A stretch of 52,388 nucleotides of DNA from Amphibacillus sp. MSJ-3 (GCF_018919165.1 NZ_JAHLQM010000019.1:1-52388); one strand, 5' to 3'. Shown: positions 1 through 9,044, counted from the first letter of the stretch. Notes: a model not told the origin generated them from the letters alone. Numbers and translations are program-made.

Positions 1-65
1 CCTTTTAATTGGTTTTCGTCGACTTAATTATAAAGGAATCTACTGACCTTTTTCTATATAAATGC

Positions 66-104
66 AAAAAAGGTGTTAGTAAGTTCAAAGAACTCACCAA
101 CACC
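66..104 (-). terminator. Intrinsic terminator read on the minus strand
   Basis: A 15-position inverted repeat (72-86 with 90-104, three-base loop) is preceded on the + strand by six A residues, which become a U run after the hairpin on the minus strand. The two A/C mismatches on the + strand become G/U wobbles on the minus strand, so the stem is complete only in the minus-strand RNA. No minus-strand protein gene lies between it and lepB; what lies there is a minus-oriented repeat copy. Confidence 0.6.
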
Positions 105-260
105 ATAAATTATAGAACCTTCTTTTTTAAAATTTAGAACCAGTATTCATTTCGACCTGTAATGGTATTGATGATTCATACGATCAGACATTTTTTAATA
201 AATGGATGTCATTCCTCATCATCAAATTGTCCTTGGTAAGCATGGCTTTTATCGAGTATT

Positions 261-564
261 TTTATCGCAATTCAACTGTCAGTAAGACTTCCACTTCAAT
301 ATTTTTAAGGAAACTAAAGATTGTAAGTGGGAGATCAACTGATAGGAAGGGCCCGATTTGTTTAAGGGACTTTAGGTCATCCCCTTGTGGTGCTAACAGA
401 TGTTTCGCTGGGACGAGTAACCACAGTCCCAGTCCCAGTCACAGTCCTAGTCCCAATCAGTGGAGATAGGAGGACTCAGACTAAACTCACCAGATCATGT
501 GGTAAATTCTGCATGACCTAGGTCCTATAGGCCCACCTCCCCTTGATTGGAGTTTCACTTTATA
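261..564 (-). repeat. Dispersed structured repeat, copy A (full-length)
   Basis: Read on the minus strand, this starts with ATAAAGTGAAACT and ends with GCGATAAA. It aligns along its whole length with the copy at 14613-14926. It contains the conserved stem around CACTGATTGGGAC, the hairpin GGGAC...GGTTACTC...GTCCC, and a 3' stem-loop enclosing a CCACTT/AAGTGG pair. It has no convincing coding content; the + strand 87-codon reading frame across it is a shadow. The minus-strand terminator at 66-104 lies about 160 bases downstream in this orientation, so it could be made as a separate RNA (inference). Confidence 0.7.
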
Positions 565-732
565 CATATTAGGAATTATCTAACCTCCCCCAATCTGGGG
601 ACACTTGCTCTTTTCCCTAGATAAGTTTAAAATAGTTCAAGTACGTTTTATGATTTTATTAAAAGGGTAAGAGTGTTTAATGATACATAAAAAAATAAAA
701 TAACTTTAATTGGTTTGGATGACGGTGGTGAG

Positions 733-1305
733 ATGAAGATGACGAAAGAAAAAGAACAAAGTGAATGGGTAGGATGGTTTAAAGCGTTTATTGTCGCTCT
801 TTTATTAGTATGGATTGTTCGAACATTTATAATTATTCCCATAGAAGTTGACGGTCCATCGATGTCCCCAACTCTAATTGATCAAGATTATCTAATAGTT
901 GAAAAAATATCTTATCAATTTTCAAATCCAAAACGTTTCGATATCATTGTTTTTCACGTAACGGAAGACAAAGATTATATTAAAAGAATTATTGGTTTAC
1001 CAGGAGAAACGGTCGAATATAAGAATGATCAATTGTATATTAATGATCAATTAGTAGAAGAACCCTTTCTTTCAGACTATTTAAGTGAAAATAACTTTTC
1101 CTCTCCTTATACGAACAACTTTACCTTAACTGAGGATATTCCTGGCCAACACCAAACGATACCAGAGGGTTATTATTTAGTACTTGGCGATAATCGACAA
1201 GATTCAAAAGATAGTCGGATGATTGGGCTAATTCCTAAAGAGAATATTATGGGCAAAGCAAGATTTATTTATTGGCCATTCAATCGAATCAGTTCAGTAA
1301 ACTAG
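733..1305 (+). CDS. lepB: Type I signal peptidase
   Basis: Membrane-bound serine/lysine protease that removes signal peptides from exported preproteins at the outer face of the membrane. The 190-residue product has one N-terminal membrane segment (about residues 16-36). It is followed by the box B motif GPSMSPT with catalytic Ser43, and the box D motif YIKRIIGLPGE with general base Lys84; the GDNRQDSKDSR box E is near the C-terminus. The ATG at 733 is chosen because GGTGGTGAG immediately precedes it; an in-frame ATG at 715 has no ribosome site. The gene sits 10 bases before rbgA and is probably cotranscribed with it. Confidence 0.95.
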   Translation: MKMTKEKEQSEWVGWFKAFIVALLLVWIVRTFIIIPIEVDGPSMSPTLIDQDYLIVEKISYQFSNPKRFDIIVFHVTEDKDYIKRIIGLPGETVEYKNDQLYINDQLVEEPFLSDYLSENNFSSPYTNNFTLTEDIPGQHQTIPEGYYLVLGDNRQDSKDSRMIGLIPKENIMGKARFIYWPFNRISSVN

Positions 1306-1315
1306 GGGTGGAAAA

Positions 1316-2164
1316 ATGACAATTCAATGGTTTCCGGGCCATATGGCAAAAGCTAGACGGGAAGTACAAGAAAAACTAAAGTTAGTCGATTTTGTGATAG
1401 AGCTTGTTGACGCTAGAGCTCCGGAAGCATCACAAAATCCAATGTTACAAGAAATACTTCAACAAAAACCAAGGATGCAAGTATTAATGAAAGAAGATTT
1501 AGCTGATCCGGATCTCACGGTAAGATGGTTGCAACACCTTAATAAGTCAGGTGTTAAGGCAATTGCAGTAGATGTTCAGAATCAGCAAGATATTCAAAAT
1601 GTGATTAAAACAGCAAAGAGTATGACAGCAGAAAAAATGGCACGATTAGCAAGTAAGGGAGTACGCCCAAGACCGGGACGGGCGATGATTATTGGTATTC
1701 CTAATGTTGGTAAATCGACCTTGATCAATCGCTTAGCAAATAAAAAAATTGCTAAAACAGGTGATCGACCAGGAGTAACAACACAACAACAATGGATTAA
1801 AGTGAAGAAAGATTTTGAGCTGTTAGATACGCCGGGTATTTTATGGCCGAAGTTTGAAGATAAAATAGTAGGCTATCAATTAGCAGCTATTGGTACCATA
1901 AAGGATCAATTACTTTCAATAGAGGATATTGCTCGATTCACCTTAAATCATATTAAGAAATCGTATCCAGATTTATTAATGGACAGATACCAGCTCAAAA
2001 ACTTTGACGCAAATTTCGAAACAATACTGGAAGAGATCGGTCAACAAAGAGGAGCTCTAGCCCCGGGTGGTAGTGTAGATTTAAATAAAACAGCAGAATT
2101 ATTTATTCGGGATTTTCGAAATGGAAAGATTGGTCGCATAACTTTAGAGCAACCTAATGATTAA
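1316..2164 (+). CDS. rbgA: Ribosome biogenesis GTPase RbgA (YlqF)
   Basis: Circularly permuted GTPase needed for late 50S subunit maturation. The N-terminus MTIQWFPGHMAKARRE is the family hallmark. G1 (GIPNVGKST, residues 127-135), the G2-region Thr residues and G3 (DTPG, 171-174) follow, and a C-terminal helical ANTAR-like domain completes the 282-residue protein, matching the Bacillus subtilis length. The G4 motif, which precedes G1 in permuted GTPases and is normally NKxD, reads MKED at 58-61, so the guanine-contacting Asn appears replaced by Met. The start is supported by an AGGGGTGG ribosome site. A strong terminator follows at 2171. Confidence 0.96.
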   Translation: MTIQWFPGHMAKARREVQEKLKLVDFVIELVDARAPEASQNPMLQEILQQKPRMQVLMKEDLADPDLTVRWLQHLNKSGVKAIAVDVQNQQDIQNVIKTAKSMTAEKMARLASKGVRPRPGRAMIIGIPNVGKSTLINRLANKKIAKTGDRPGVTTQQQWIKVKKDFELLDTPGILWPKFEDKIVGYQLAAIGTIKDQLLSIEDIARFTLNHIKKSYPDLLMDRYQLKNFDANFETILEEIGQQRGALAPGGSVDLNKTAELFIRDFRNGKIGRITLEQPND

Positions 2165-2170
2165 TGAAAG

Positions 2171-2200
2171 AAAAGCGCAAATCATATCTTTGCGCTTTTT
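2171..2200 (+). terminator. Rho-independent terminator after rbgA
   Basis: The perfect inverted repeat AAAAGCGCAAA / TTTGCGCTTTT (2171-2181 with 2189-2199) is followed by T residues, seven bases after the rbgA stop. It separates lepB-rbgA from rnhB. Confidence 0.85.
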
Positions 2201-2339
2201 AATGTTTTAAACAAGGTCAAGATTGGTCCATTTAAACTAAGGAATTATGTAAATCATTCATGATGATGAAAGATATTTATTCTTAAAACTTATATAAACA
2301 TGCCGATATTAAGATTAATCGATCAAAGGAGTTTGTCTT

Positions 2340-3140
2340 ATGAGAGATCGTTCAATAGTTGAAATCAAACAATACTTACATGAAGAAGAAGTGGATGAAA
2401 AGATACTGAAGGAATTAGCACAAGATCCGAGAAAAGGCGTTCAACAAGCAGTTCAAGTCTATTTAAAGAAACAAGCAAAAGATCGCATTTTGCAAGAACA
2501 GTTCCTTACCATGAAAAAGTATGAGCTTTATTATCAAAGTCAAGGAAAAAGATATATTGCAGGAGTTGATGAGGTTGGTAGGGGGCCATTAGCTGGACCA
2601 GTGGTGGCAGCTGCTGTTATTCTTCCTAAGAGTTTTTCACTATTAGGCTTGACAGATTCAAAGAAGTTAAGTGCTAAACAGCGGGCTATTTTTGCTCAAG
2701 AAATAAAGAAACAGGCAGTCGCAATAGGGATTGGTTTGGTTGATAGTGAAGATATTGACCAAATGAATATTTATCAAGCATCAATTTTGGCAATGGAACG
2801 GGCTATAAATGAGTTAGATGTAAGACCAGACCACTTGTTAATAGATGCAGTACCACTTCAAAAAATATCATGTTCAAGCGAGGTCATTATTAAAGGGGAT
2901 CAAAAGAGCATTTCAATTGCAGCTGCTAGTGTAGTTGCTAAGGTATATCGTGATCAAGTGATGGCTGAATATCATCAGAAATATCCTGATTACCAGTTTG
3001 ATCAAAACCAAGGTTATGGGACTGCTGGACATCTACAAGGTATAAAAGAATATGGTGTAACGCCCATTCATCGCAAAACATTTGCACCAATCAAAGATTA
3101 TTTAGAAGGAGGAAAAGATGATGGAATTCCAACTTCGTAA
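2340..3140 (+). CDS. rnhB: Ribonuclease HII
   Basis: Endonuclease that cuts the RNA strand of RNA-DNA hybrids and initiates ribonucleotide excision repair; cytoplasmic. The 266-residue protein has an N-terminal extension of about 70 residues, typical of Bacillus RnhB. The catalytic block GVDEVGRGPLAGP then supplies the first Asp-Glu pair, followed by LTDSKKLS, LLIDAVPL and the KGDQKSISIAAASVVAKV core with further metal ligands. The ATG at 2340 follows an AAAGGAG ribosome site. The 3' end overlaps the start of the next gene by about 20 bases, indicating translational coupling. Confidence 0.96.
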   Translation: MRDRSIVEIKQYLHEEEVDEKILKELAQDPRKGVQQAVQVYLKKQAKDRILQEQFLTMKKYELYYQSQGKRYIAGVDEVGRGPLAGPVVAAAVILPKSFSLLGLTDSKKLSAKQRAIFAQEIKKQAVAIGIGLVDSEDIDQMNIYQASILAMERAINELDVRPDHLLIDAVPLQKISCSSEVIIKGDQKSISIAAASVVAKVYRDQVMAEYHQKYPDYQFDQNQGYGTAGHLQGIKEYGVTPIHRKTFAPIKDYLEGGKDDGIPTS

Positions 3141-4887
3141 TATTTCATCACCTCTTCAAATGATGCTAAGAGATCAAACAAGTAGACCATTAGCTTTAAG
3201 ACAAGGTCAGGTTATACTTGGGAAAATAACAGACATTTTCCCAGATCACATTGCATCTATCCAGTTTGGTAAAAGTAATATGGTCGCTAAATTAGAAATT
3301 CCATTATCTGTTGAGCAAAGTTATTTATTTAAGGTGACCTCCGTTGGCGATTTGCCCCAACTAAAAGTTATGTCATCACTTGGAGCTAATCTATCATTAA
3401 CTGATCAGATTTTATCCATTCTAGCTGATTTAGAGTTGAATCCGACTAAGGAAAATCAACAGATGGTTCTGGAAATGATCACTAGGCAAATTCCAATTCG
3501 GCAAACCGATTTAGAACAAGCTATGTTATTGTTTAAAAACGATCAGAGCCAGGAAATGAAAACATTATTACTTAATATGCTTAATGAAGAACTACCTATT
3601 ACCGAAACAACACTCCAATCAATCAAAGCTGTTAATTCAAGTTTGGGATTAAATTCACAAATAAAAAATCTATTTAATTCAATGGAAAACAGTTCTATTC
3701 TCAGCCAATCGGCACAGCAATTACAAGCTAAATTAGCAACAATCATAAACAAACAACCTACTATTGAAGCTAATTATATAGTGAATCGTGAACAAATAAT
3801 AAATTCGGAGCTAGGTCAAGAAGCAAAAGGGCCTATTCAAGAGCTAGCTGACCGGGTCCAATTACAGAATCAAAATGTATCAAGTTTAAATTCAAAATTA
3901 ACAATAGCAAGTGACTCTTTACTTAATCAATTGAATAAACAATTGGCACTATCAGACAAACAGGTCTTTCAATTTAACAAAGTACTTGCTAATCTAAATA
4001 ATCAACAAATCGAGCCAACGGATAAAGATTTAGCACAGCTTCAAACTTTGCTGAAAAACAATCATGTTGTGACTAAAATAGCCCAACAGTTACCAAATCA
4101 GGTGGCTGCATCCTTATATGAGTATATGGATCAAGCTACCCCAGATAAATTATTGGAATTTATTCGCCCATTAACAGAACTTATTCAACTCCAAATTCCA
4201 AAGGAAAACAGTCCACAAATTTTTGAACTTTTAAGTCAAATCAATCAAGTAGAGCCAAATTTGTTTCCCGTTAAAGATCAATTTTTTATCCATATGAAAA
4301 ATTACATGTTAAATAGCGGCCTCGACCTTGAATATAATATATATGAGCATAGTCAGCAATTAAATGAACAACCAATGACGATCAAACAGTTATTGTTGCA
4401 GGTCCTTTCTGAACAATCAACTTCGATGAGAGAAACGGAGAATTTATTAAACTTGCTAACAGGACAGCAGTTAACACTGGTGAAAGAGGATGCTAGTTTT
4501 CTACATTTATCAACACATATACCAGGCTTATTCGGGATGGAAGAAGATATAGAGATTGAATTTTACAGTCGGAAAGATAGCGAAGAGAAAATAGATACCA
4601 ATTATTGTCGGATTGCCTTTTATCTTGAACTAGCTCAACTGGGTTCGACAATTATTGATATGAATGTTCAAGATCGAGTTGTTCATTTAACAGTTTATAA
4701 TGGAGAAGATATTTCCGAATCACTCGATCAACATAAAGGTTTGGTCAAAGAAGGTTTAGCTAGATTGAACTACCAGCTATCAACCATTAGTTATAAAGCT
4801 CTTCCAAATGATCGAGGAGATTTCATGATTCAACCAGAACGAAGCCAAAAAGGTTTTAAGCACAGTAGTTTGGATGTGAGAGTATGA
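3118..4887 (+). CDS. ylqG: YlqG-like protein with FliK-type C-terminus
   Basis: Matches by position the Bacillus gene ylqG, whose function is not established. The 589-residue product is unusually rich in Gln, Asn, Leu and Ser through its middle and has no signal peptide or membrane segment. The C-terminal 150 residues (a predicted beta-rich stretch with LELAQLGSTIIDMNVQDRVV and LARLNYQLSTISYKAL) resemble the hook-length control (Flg_hook) domain of FliK; this is a pattern judgement. A GAAGGAGG site serves the ATG at 3118 or the adjacent ATG at 3121. It overlaps rnhB upstream and ylqH downstream (ATGA), so the three are coupled. Confidence 0.75.
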   Translation: MMEFQLRNISSPLQMMLRDQTSRPLALRQGQVILGKITDIFPDHIASIQFGKSNMVAKLEIPLSVEQSYLFKVTSVGDLPQLKVMSSLGANLSLTDQILSILADLELNPTKENQQMVLEMITRQIPIRQTDLEQAMLLFKNDQSQEMKTLLLNMLNEELPITETTLQSIKAVNSSLGLNSQIKNLFNSMENSSILSQSAQQLQAKLATIINKQPTIEANYIVNREQIINSELGQEAKGPIQELADRVQLQNQNVSSLNSKLTIASDSLLNQLNKQLALSDKQVFQFNKVLANLNNQQIEPTDKDLAQLQTLLKNNHVVTKIAQQLPNQVAASLYEYMDQATPDKLLEFIRPLTELIQLQIPKENSPQIFELLSQINQVEPNLFPVKDQFFIHMKNYMLNSGLDLEYNIYEHSQQLNEQPMTIKQLLLQVLSEQSTSMRETENLLNLLTGQQLTLVKEDASFLHLSTHIPGLFGMEEDIEIEFYSRKDSEEKIDTNYCRIAFYLELAQLGSTIIDMNVQDRVVHLTVYNGEDISESLDQHKGLVKEGLARLNYQLSTISYKALPNDRGDFMIQPERSQKGFKHSSLDVRV

Positions 4888-5159
4888 ATAATGAATTTCA
4901 ATATAAAAAGGCAGTTGCCTTACAATATGATCAGGAAAAAGCACCATCACCTATAGTTAAAGCTAAAGGACAAGGCTACCTTGCTGAAGAAATATTAAAA
5001 CGTGCGAAAGAATCAGGTATCCCTATTCAAGAAGATAAAAGTTTAGTTGAAGTTTTAAGCCAATTGAATATTAATGAACGGATTCCAGAAGAACTTTATC
5101 AAGCTGTAGCAGAAGTCTTTGCTTATATATATAAGGTTGATCAAAGTAAAAAGAAATAA
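4884..5159 (+). CDS. ylqH: FlhB C-terminal-domain-like protein (YlqH/FlhX)
   Basis: A 91-residue soluble protein equivalent to the cytoplasmic C-terminal domain of FlhB without the membrane part. Its end (LYQAVAEVFAYIYKVDQ) nearly matches the end of FlhB encoded in this window (FYQAVAEVLAYVYQVDQ), and its start (KKAVALQYD) aligns with the region just after the FlhB autocleavage site. The NPTH cleavage motif is absent, as expected if it mimics the already cleaved FlhB-CC fragment. It overlaps ylqG by four bases. Family knowledge suggests it may substitute for the FlhB C-terminal fragment in export; its role here is inferred. Confidence 0.88.
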   Translation: MNNEFQYKKAVALQYDQEKAPSPIVKAKGQGYLAEEILKRAKESGIPIQEDKSLVEVLSQLNINERIPEELYQAVAEVFAYIYKVDQSKKK

Positions 5160-5161
5160 AG

Positions 5162-5192
5162 ACAACTCAGCAGGATTATCCAGCTGAGTTGT
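5162..5192 (+). terminator. Hairpin after ylqH, possible terminator
   Basis: A ten-base perfect inverted repeat ACAACTCAGC / GCTGAGTTGT (5162-5171 with 5183-5192) lies just past the ylqH stop. No good T run follows on the + strand; the better T-rich flank is on the minus strand. It sits where sucC-sucD would begin in Bacillus subtilis. Confidence 0.5.
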
Positions 5193-5330
5193 AGAATTTA
5201 TAGTAGAAATTATTTGACCCCGACAGAAGCCTCCCATTTTAAATTTTGTGATTAATTAAGTGGTGAGTAGTTCGAGATTGATCAAGTAAGATAAGTTAAA
5301 ATCAAAATGATTAAAAAAGGAGTGTATGTA

Positions 5331-6251
5331 TTGACTTCCCCACGAAATCGCCTCATCTATCTTGCACAAAGTCCATTAGCAACAAGAACCCTATTACATA
5401 AAATAATCAGAATAGATCCAACATGCTCACAAATCTTTGATAACTCCACTAAGGATCTGATAAGTATTTACCATCTTCCTCAAGAAAAAGCAGAACAATT
5501 CCATTCATATATTCAATTATATCAGGACAATCATTCAATACTAAAGAAATTAGCTGAATTTAAAATATGGACCATCTTAGATCATGATTATCCGATCTTA
5601 TTAAAGATAATTCCTGATCCACCAGTTATAATATATGGTTTAGGTAATCCTGATTATTTCAAACATTTGCCGTCACTAGCTGTAGTTGGAACAAGACATC
5701 CGAGCCAATATGCTAAACAACATATGTATCAATTGTTGAAACCATTAATTGATCAAGAGTGGCTATTCGTGAGTGGAATGGCGAAAGGGATTGATGGTTA
5801 TGCGCATCGCATTGCAGATTACTATAATGGAAGGACAATCGCAGTTTTGGCTGGCGGATTAGATCATCCTTACCCAGCACAACATCTTGAATTATTTAAT
5901 CGTTTAGCTAAGAATCACCTCGTTATTTCAGAATATCCACCTCAAGTAAGACCAGAACGCTATCATTTTCCAGAGCGTAATCGTTTAATTAGTGGATTAT
6001 CATTTGCAACACTTGTTGTTGAAGCACAAGAAAGAAGCGGGTCATTAATAACGGCTGATCAAGCATTAGAACAGGGAAGAGAAGTAATGGCAGTACCAGG
6101 TGATATCAATTTTCAACAAGTAAAAGGCTGTCACAGGCTCATTCAAAATGGAGCAAAATTAATACAAAATACCTATGATATTATTGAGGAATGGGAAAGA
6201 ACTAGACACATTTGGCAACAAATATTAATGGAATCCAACCCTTTTCGTTAA
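5331..6251 (+). CDS. dprA: DNA-processing protein DprA (Smf)
   Basis: Binds incoming single-stranded DNA and loads RecA during natural transformation; cytoplasmic. The Rossmann-like DprA core is clear: AVVGTRHPSQYAKQ, then FVSGMAKGIDGYAHR, TIAVLAGGLDHPYP, LVISEYPP, FPERNRLISGLS and SGSLITADQALEQGREV. The TTG at 5331 is preferred because AAAGGAG lies eight bases upstream; an in-frame ATG at 5307 has no ribosome site. This gives 306 residues, close to the Bacillus length of about 297. It follows ylqH directly because sucC and sucD are missing. Confidence 0.95.
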   Translation: MTSPRNRLIYLAQSPLATRTLLHKIIRIDPTCSQIFDNSTKDLISIYHLPQEKAEQFHSYIQLYQDNHSILKKLAEFKIWTILDHDYPILLKIIPDPPVIIYGLGNPDYFKHLPSLAVVGTRHPSQYAKQHMYQLLKPLIDQEWLFVSGMAKGIDGYAHRIADYYNGRTIAVLAGGLDHPYPAQHLELFNRLAKNHLVISEYPPQVRPERYHFPERNRLISGLSFATLVVEAQERSGSLITADQALEQGREVMAVPGDINFQQVKGCHRLIQNGAKLIQNTYDIIEEWERTRHIWQQILMESNPFR

Positions 6252-6574
6252 TTAAAGGACCAATTAAATTTCGATAAATTTGACAAATGAGTAGAAAGTA
6301 TTTAATAATAATGAAAGTTTAATTTTTAAGCTAACGAAGGATAAAGTTTAATATCTATTCGTGGGGGCGAAAATCACTTATTAAATAAATATGAAGGATT
6401 TATGATACTAAATTAAGTTTCTTTCTTATGTTGAGCCCTAGTTCTAAAGAAATAAAGCTATGATAATATATCAATAGTCAGAGAAACAAGGTATTTATCC
6501 TAGCAAGTAGATAAATACAGGTTTTTCTAATATGAAATTAACAAATAAAAAACAGACCTCTTGGAGGGAAAGTA
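6252..6574. other. Intergenic region dprA-topA
   Basis: No open frame, repeat copy or clear terminator was seen in these 323 bases, apart from the promoter-like pair near 6280. The segment is very AT-rich. A GTGGGGGCG tract near 6361 stands out in composition but has no recognised role. Confidence 0.5.
6280..6308 (+). promoter_or_regulatory. Candidate SigA promoter upstream of topA
   Basis: A consensus -35 TTGACA (6280-6285) is separated by 17 bases from TAATAA (6303-6308). It lies about 270 bases before topA and would give a long leader. Confidence 0.45.
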
Positions 6575-8653
6575 ATGTCAGATTATTTAGTAATTGTTGA
6601 ATCACCGGCAAAAGCCAAAACAATTGAACGCTATCTTGGGAAAAAGTATACAGTCAAAGCGTCAATGGGGCATGTTCGTGATTTACCAAAAAGTAAAATG
6701 GGAATAGATTTTGATAATAACTACAATCCTCATTATATAACGATTCGAGGAAAAGGCCCTGTTTTAAAGGAATTAAAAACGGCAGCTAAAAAAGCGAAGA
6801 AAGTTTATCTTGCAGCTGACCCTGATCGCGAAGGAGAGGCTATTGCGTGGCATTTGGCTCATAGTTTAAATGTTGATCCAAACTCTGATTGTCGAGTTGT
6901 TTTTAATGAAATTACAAAGGAAGCTGTTAAGGAATCATTTAAACACCCGCGTCAAATAAATATGGATCTTGTTGATGCTCAACAGGGACGTCGCATTTTA
7001 GATCGACTTGTAGGGTACAATATTAGCCCATTATTATGGAAGAAAGTAAAAAAAGGATTGAGTGCTGGCCGGGTACAATCTGTTGCGGTTAAAATGATAA
7101 TTGATCGGGAAAATGAAATTAAAAATTTTAAACCGGAAGAATATTGGTCGATTGATGGTCAGTTTTTAGCAAATAAAGAACCATTTGAGGGTTACTTTTA
7201 TAGTTTAGATGGAAAAAAGACTAAGTTAATAAATAAGGAAGCTGTTGATGAAATCTTACAACGGATCCCGGAGAAAAACTTTAAAGTTAGCAAAGTGACA
7301 AAGACGGAGCGTAAACGCAATCCAGCACTACCATTTACAACCTCTTCATTACAACAGGAGGCAGCCCGGAAATTGAATTTTCGAGCACGTAAAACAATGA
7401 TGTTGGCCCAGCAATTATATGAAGGTATTGACTTAGGAAAAAAAGATGGTGGAATTACTGGACTCATCACTTACATGCGTACTGATTCAACACGGATCTC
7501 AGATATCGCTCGTACAGAGGGACGACAATATATTACGGAACAATTTGGTAAGGAGTTTTTAGGTGTAACAAGAAAAACAAAGAACCAAGAAAATGCTCAA
7601 GATGCCCATGAAGCGATTCGACCAACATCAGCATTTCGAGAGCCCAGCACATTAAAATCTGTTTTATCCCGGGATCAATATCGCCTTTATAAACTAATCT
7701 GGGATCGATTTATTGCAAGTTTAATGGCTCCAGCTGTAATGGATACAATGACAGTGCAATTAGAACAAAATGGTGTAGGGTTTCGTTCGACAGGTTCTAA
7801 GATAAAATTTAAGGGTTTTATGAAGATATATATTGAGGGAAATGATGATAATGAAAAAGAAGAGCACAAGTTATTACCTTCGCTAGAAGAAGGAATGATT
7901 GTCAAGGCTGATAAAATCGTACCTAATCAGCATTTTACTCAACCACCACCAAGATATACAGAGGCACGTTTAGTAAAAACAATGGAGGAAAAGGGGATTG
8001 GTCGTCCATCAACATATGCTCCTACTTTAGATACTATTCAACGGCGTGGTTATGTCACACTTGATAATAAAAGGTTTGTTCCGACAGAGTTAGGTGAGAT
8101 TGTTATTGATCTTGTGGTAGAATTTTTCCCTAAAGTCATTGATATTGACTTTACTGCTAAAATGGAGAATGATCTTGATGCTATTGAGGCAGGAACGCAT
8201 GATTGGGTTGAGATTATCGATAGCTTTTATCAAGACTTTGAAAAAAGCCTGAAAATTGCAGAAGATGAAATGGAAAAAATCGAAATTAAAGATGAGCCAG
8301 CTGGAGAAAAGTGTGAGAAGTGTGGGCATGAGATGGTTTATAAAATGGGGAGATACGGTAAATTTATGGCCTGTTCTAATTTCCCGGAATGTCGAAATAC
8401 TAAAGCTATCTTGAAAGAAATAGGTGTTGTATGTCCAAAATGTAAAAAAGGTCAAATCGTTGAACGGAAATCAAAAAAACGGCGAACTTTTTATGGCTGT
8501 GATCAATATCCAAAATGCGACTTCGTATCATGGGATAAACCTGTTCCCCGTAAGTGTCCAAAATGTAATGAACAATTAGTTGAGAAGAAAGTCAAAAAAG
8601 GTGTAAGTATTCAATGTATTGCCTGTGACTATAAAGAAGAAACACAACAATAA
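6575..8653 (+). CDS. topA: DNA topoisomerase I
   Basis: Type IA topoisomerase that relaxes negative supercoils through a 5'-phosphotyrosine intermediate. The 692-residue protein matches the Bacillus length. The Toprim domain is at the N-terminus ([15 protein letters not shown], then [14 protein letters not shown]), and the catalytic tyrosine is Tyr300 in [14 protein letters not shown]. The C-terminus has three Cys4 zinc-ribbon units beginning [16 protein letters not shown] and [15 protein letters not shown] ribosome site precedes the ATG. It is followed at once by a terminator, and the usual downstream neighbour trmFO is absent. Confidence 0.98.
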   Translation: MSDYLVIVESPAKAKTIERYLGKKYTVKASMGHVRDLPKSKMGIDFDNNYNPHYITIRGKGPVLKELKTAAKKAKKVYLAADPDREGEAIAWHLAHSLNVDPNSDCRVVFNEITKEAVKESFKHPRQINMDLVDAQQGRRILDRLVGYNISPLLWKKVKKGLSAGRVQSVAVKMIIDRENEIKNFKPEEYWSIDGQFLANKEPFEGYFYSLDGKKTKLINKEAVDEILQRIPEKNFKVSKVTKTERKRNPALPFTTSSLQQEAARKLNFRARKTMMLAQQLYEGIDLGKKDGGITGLITYMRTDSTRISDIARTEGRQYITEQFGKEFLGVTRKTKNQENAQDAHEAIRPTSAFREPSTLKSVLSRDQYRLYKLIWDRFIASLMAPAVMDTMTVQLEQNGVGFRSTGSKIKFKGFMKIYIEGNDDNEKEEHKLLPSLEEGMIVKADKIVPNQHFTQPPPRYTEARLVKTMEEKGIGRPSTYAPTLDTIQRRGYVTLDNKRFVPTELGEIVIDLVVEFFPKVIDIDFTAKMENDLDAIEAGTHDWVEIIDSFYQDFEKSLKIAEDEMEKIEIKDEPAGEKCEKCGHEMVYKMGRYGKFMACSNFPECRNTKAILKEIGVVCPKCKKGQIVERKSKKRRTFYGCDQYPKCDFVSWDKPVPRKCPKCNEQLVEKKVKKGVSIQCIACDYKEETQQ

Positions 8654-8655
8654 CT

Positions 8656-8694
8656 AAACTGTACACTTGCTTTTTGTCAAGTGTACAGTTTTTT
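8656..8694 (+). terminator. Rho-independent terminator after topA
   Basis: A 14-base inverted repeat AAACTGTACACTTG / CAAGTGTACAGTTT closes a short T-rich loop and runs into a T tract, two bases past the topA stop. Confidence 0.9.
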
Positions 8695-8696
8695 AA

Positions 8697-8835
8697 ATAA
8701 AGTGAAACTTCAATCAGTAGGGATTGAGTCTACAAGATCTAGATCTTGTAGACTTTACCACCGGACCTGGTGGGTTTAGTTTGCCACCTCCTACCTCCAC
8801 TGATTGGGACTGGGACTTACGGTTACTCGTCCCAC
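8697..8835 (+). repeat. Dispersed structured repeat, copy B (5' two modules)
   Basis: Starts with ATAAAGTGAAACTTCAATCAG right after the topA terminator and continues through GGACCTGGTGGGTTTAG, CTCCACTGATTGGGAC and the GGGAC...GGTTACTC...GTCCC hairpin (812-816 with 829-833 of the 8 kb coordinate). It lacks the 3' module of copies A and D. A perfect 28-base palindrome occupies 8727-8754 inside it, at a position that is variable between copies. The remaining bases to xerC (8836-9044) hold no gene. Confidence 0.7.
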
Positions 8836-9044
8836 TGAAATAATTTACTGTAATAAAATAATTGACTTTTATTAAAGCTAAGTCTATAATTTTTGGACGG
8901 TAAGTAAATTTGCTTGACGAATATTTGTTGTGATATGATATAAATATGTAAATGATTCTGAACTTTATTATTATTCGGTAAATAAGTTGCGTAATTAATA
9001 ACAATATGGTACGGTTTAATCGCCTGCATTAATGAGGTGTAATG

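Noticed and set aside
119-260. A short minus-strand frame downstream of copy A, ending in HLLKNV
   Set aside because: Only about 20 codons after an in-frame stop, not recognisable. It may be the end of a decayed gene but cannot be supported.
206-469. An 87-codon + strand open frame with a Ser-Pro-rich end
   Set aside because: It lies across repeat copy A in antisense, has no ribosome site, and the Ser-Pro run comes from the repeated GGGACT units of the repeat.
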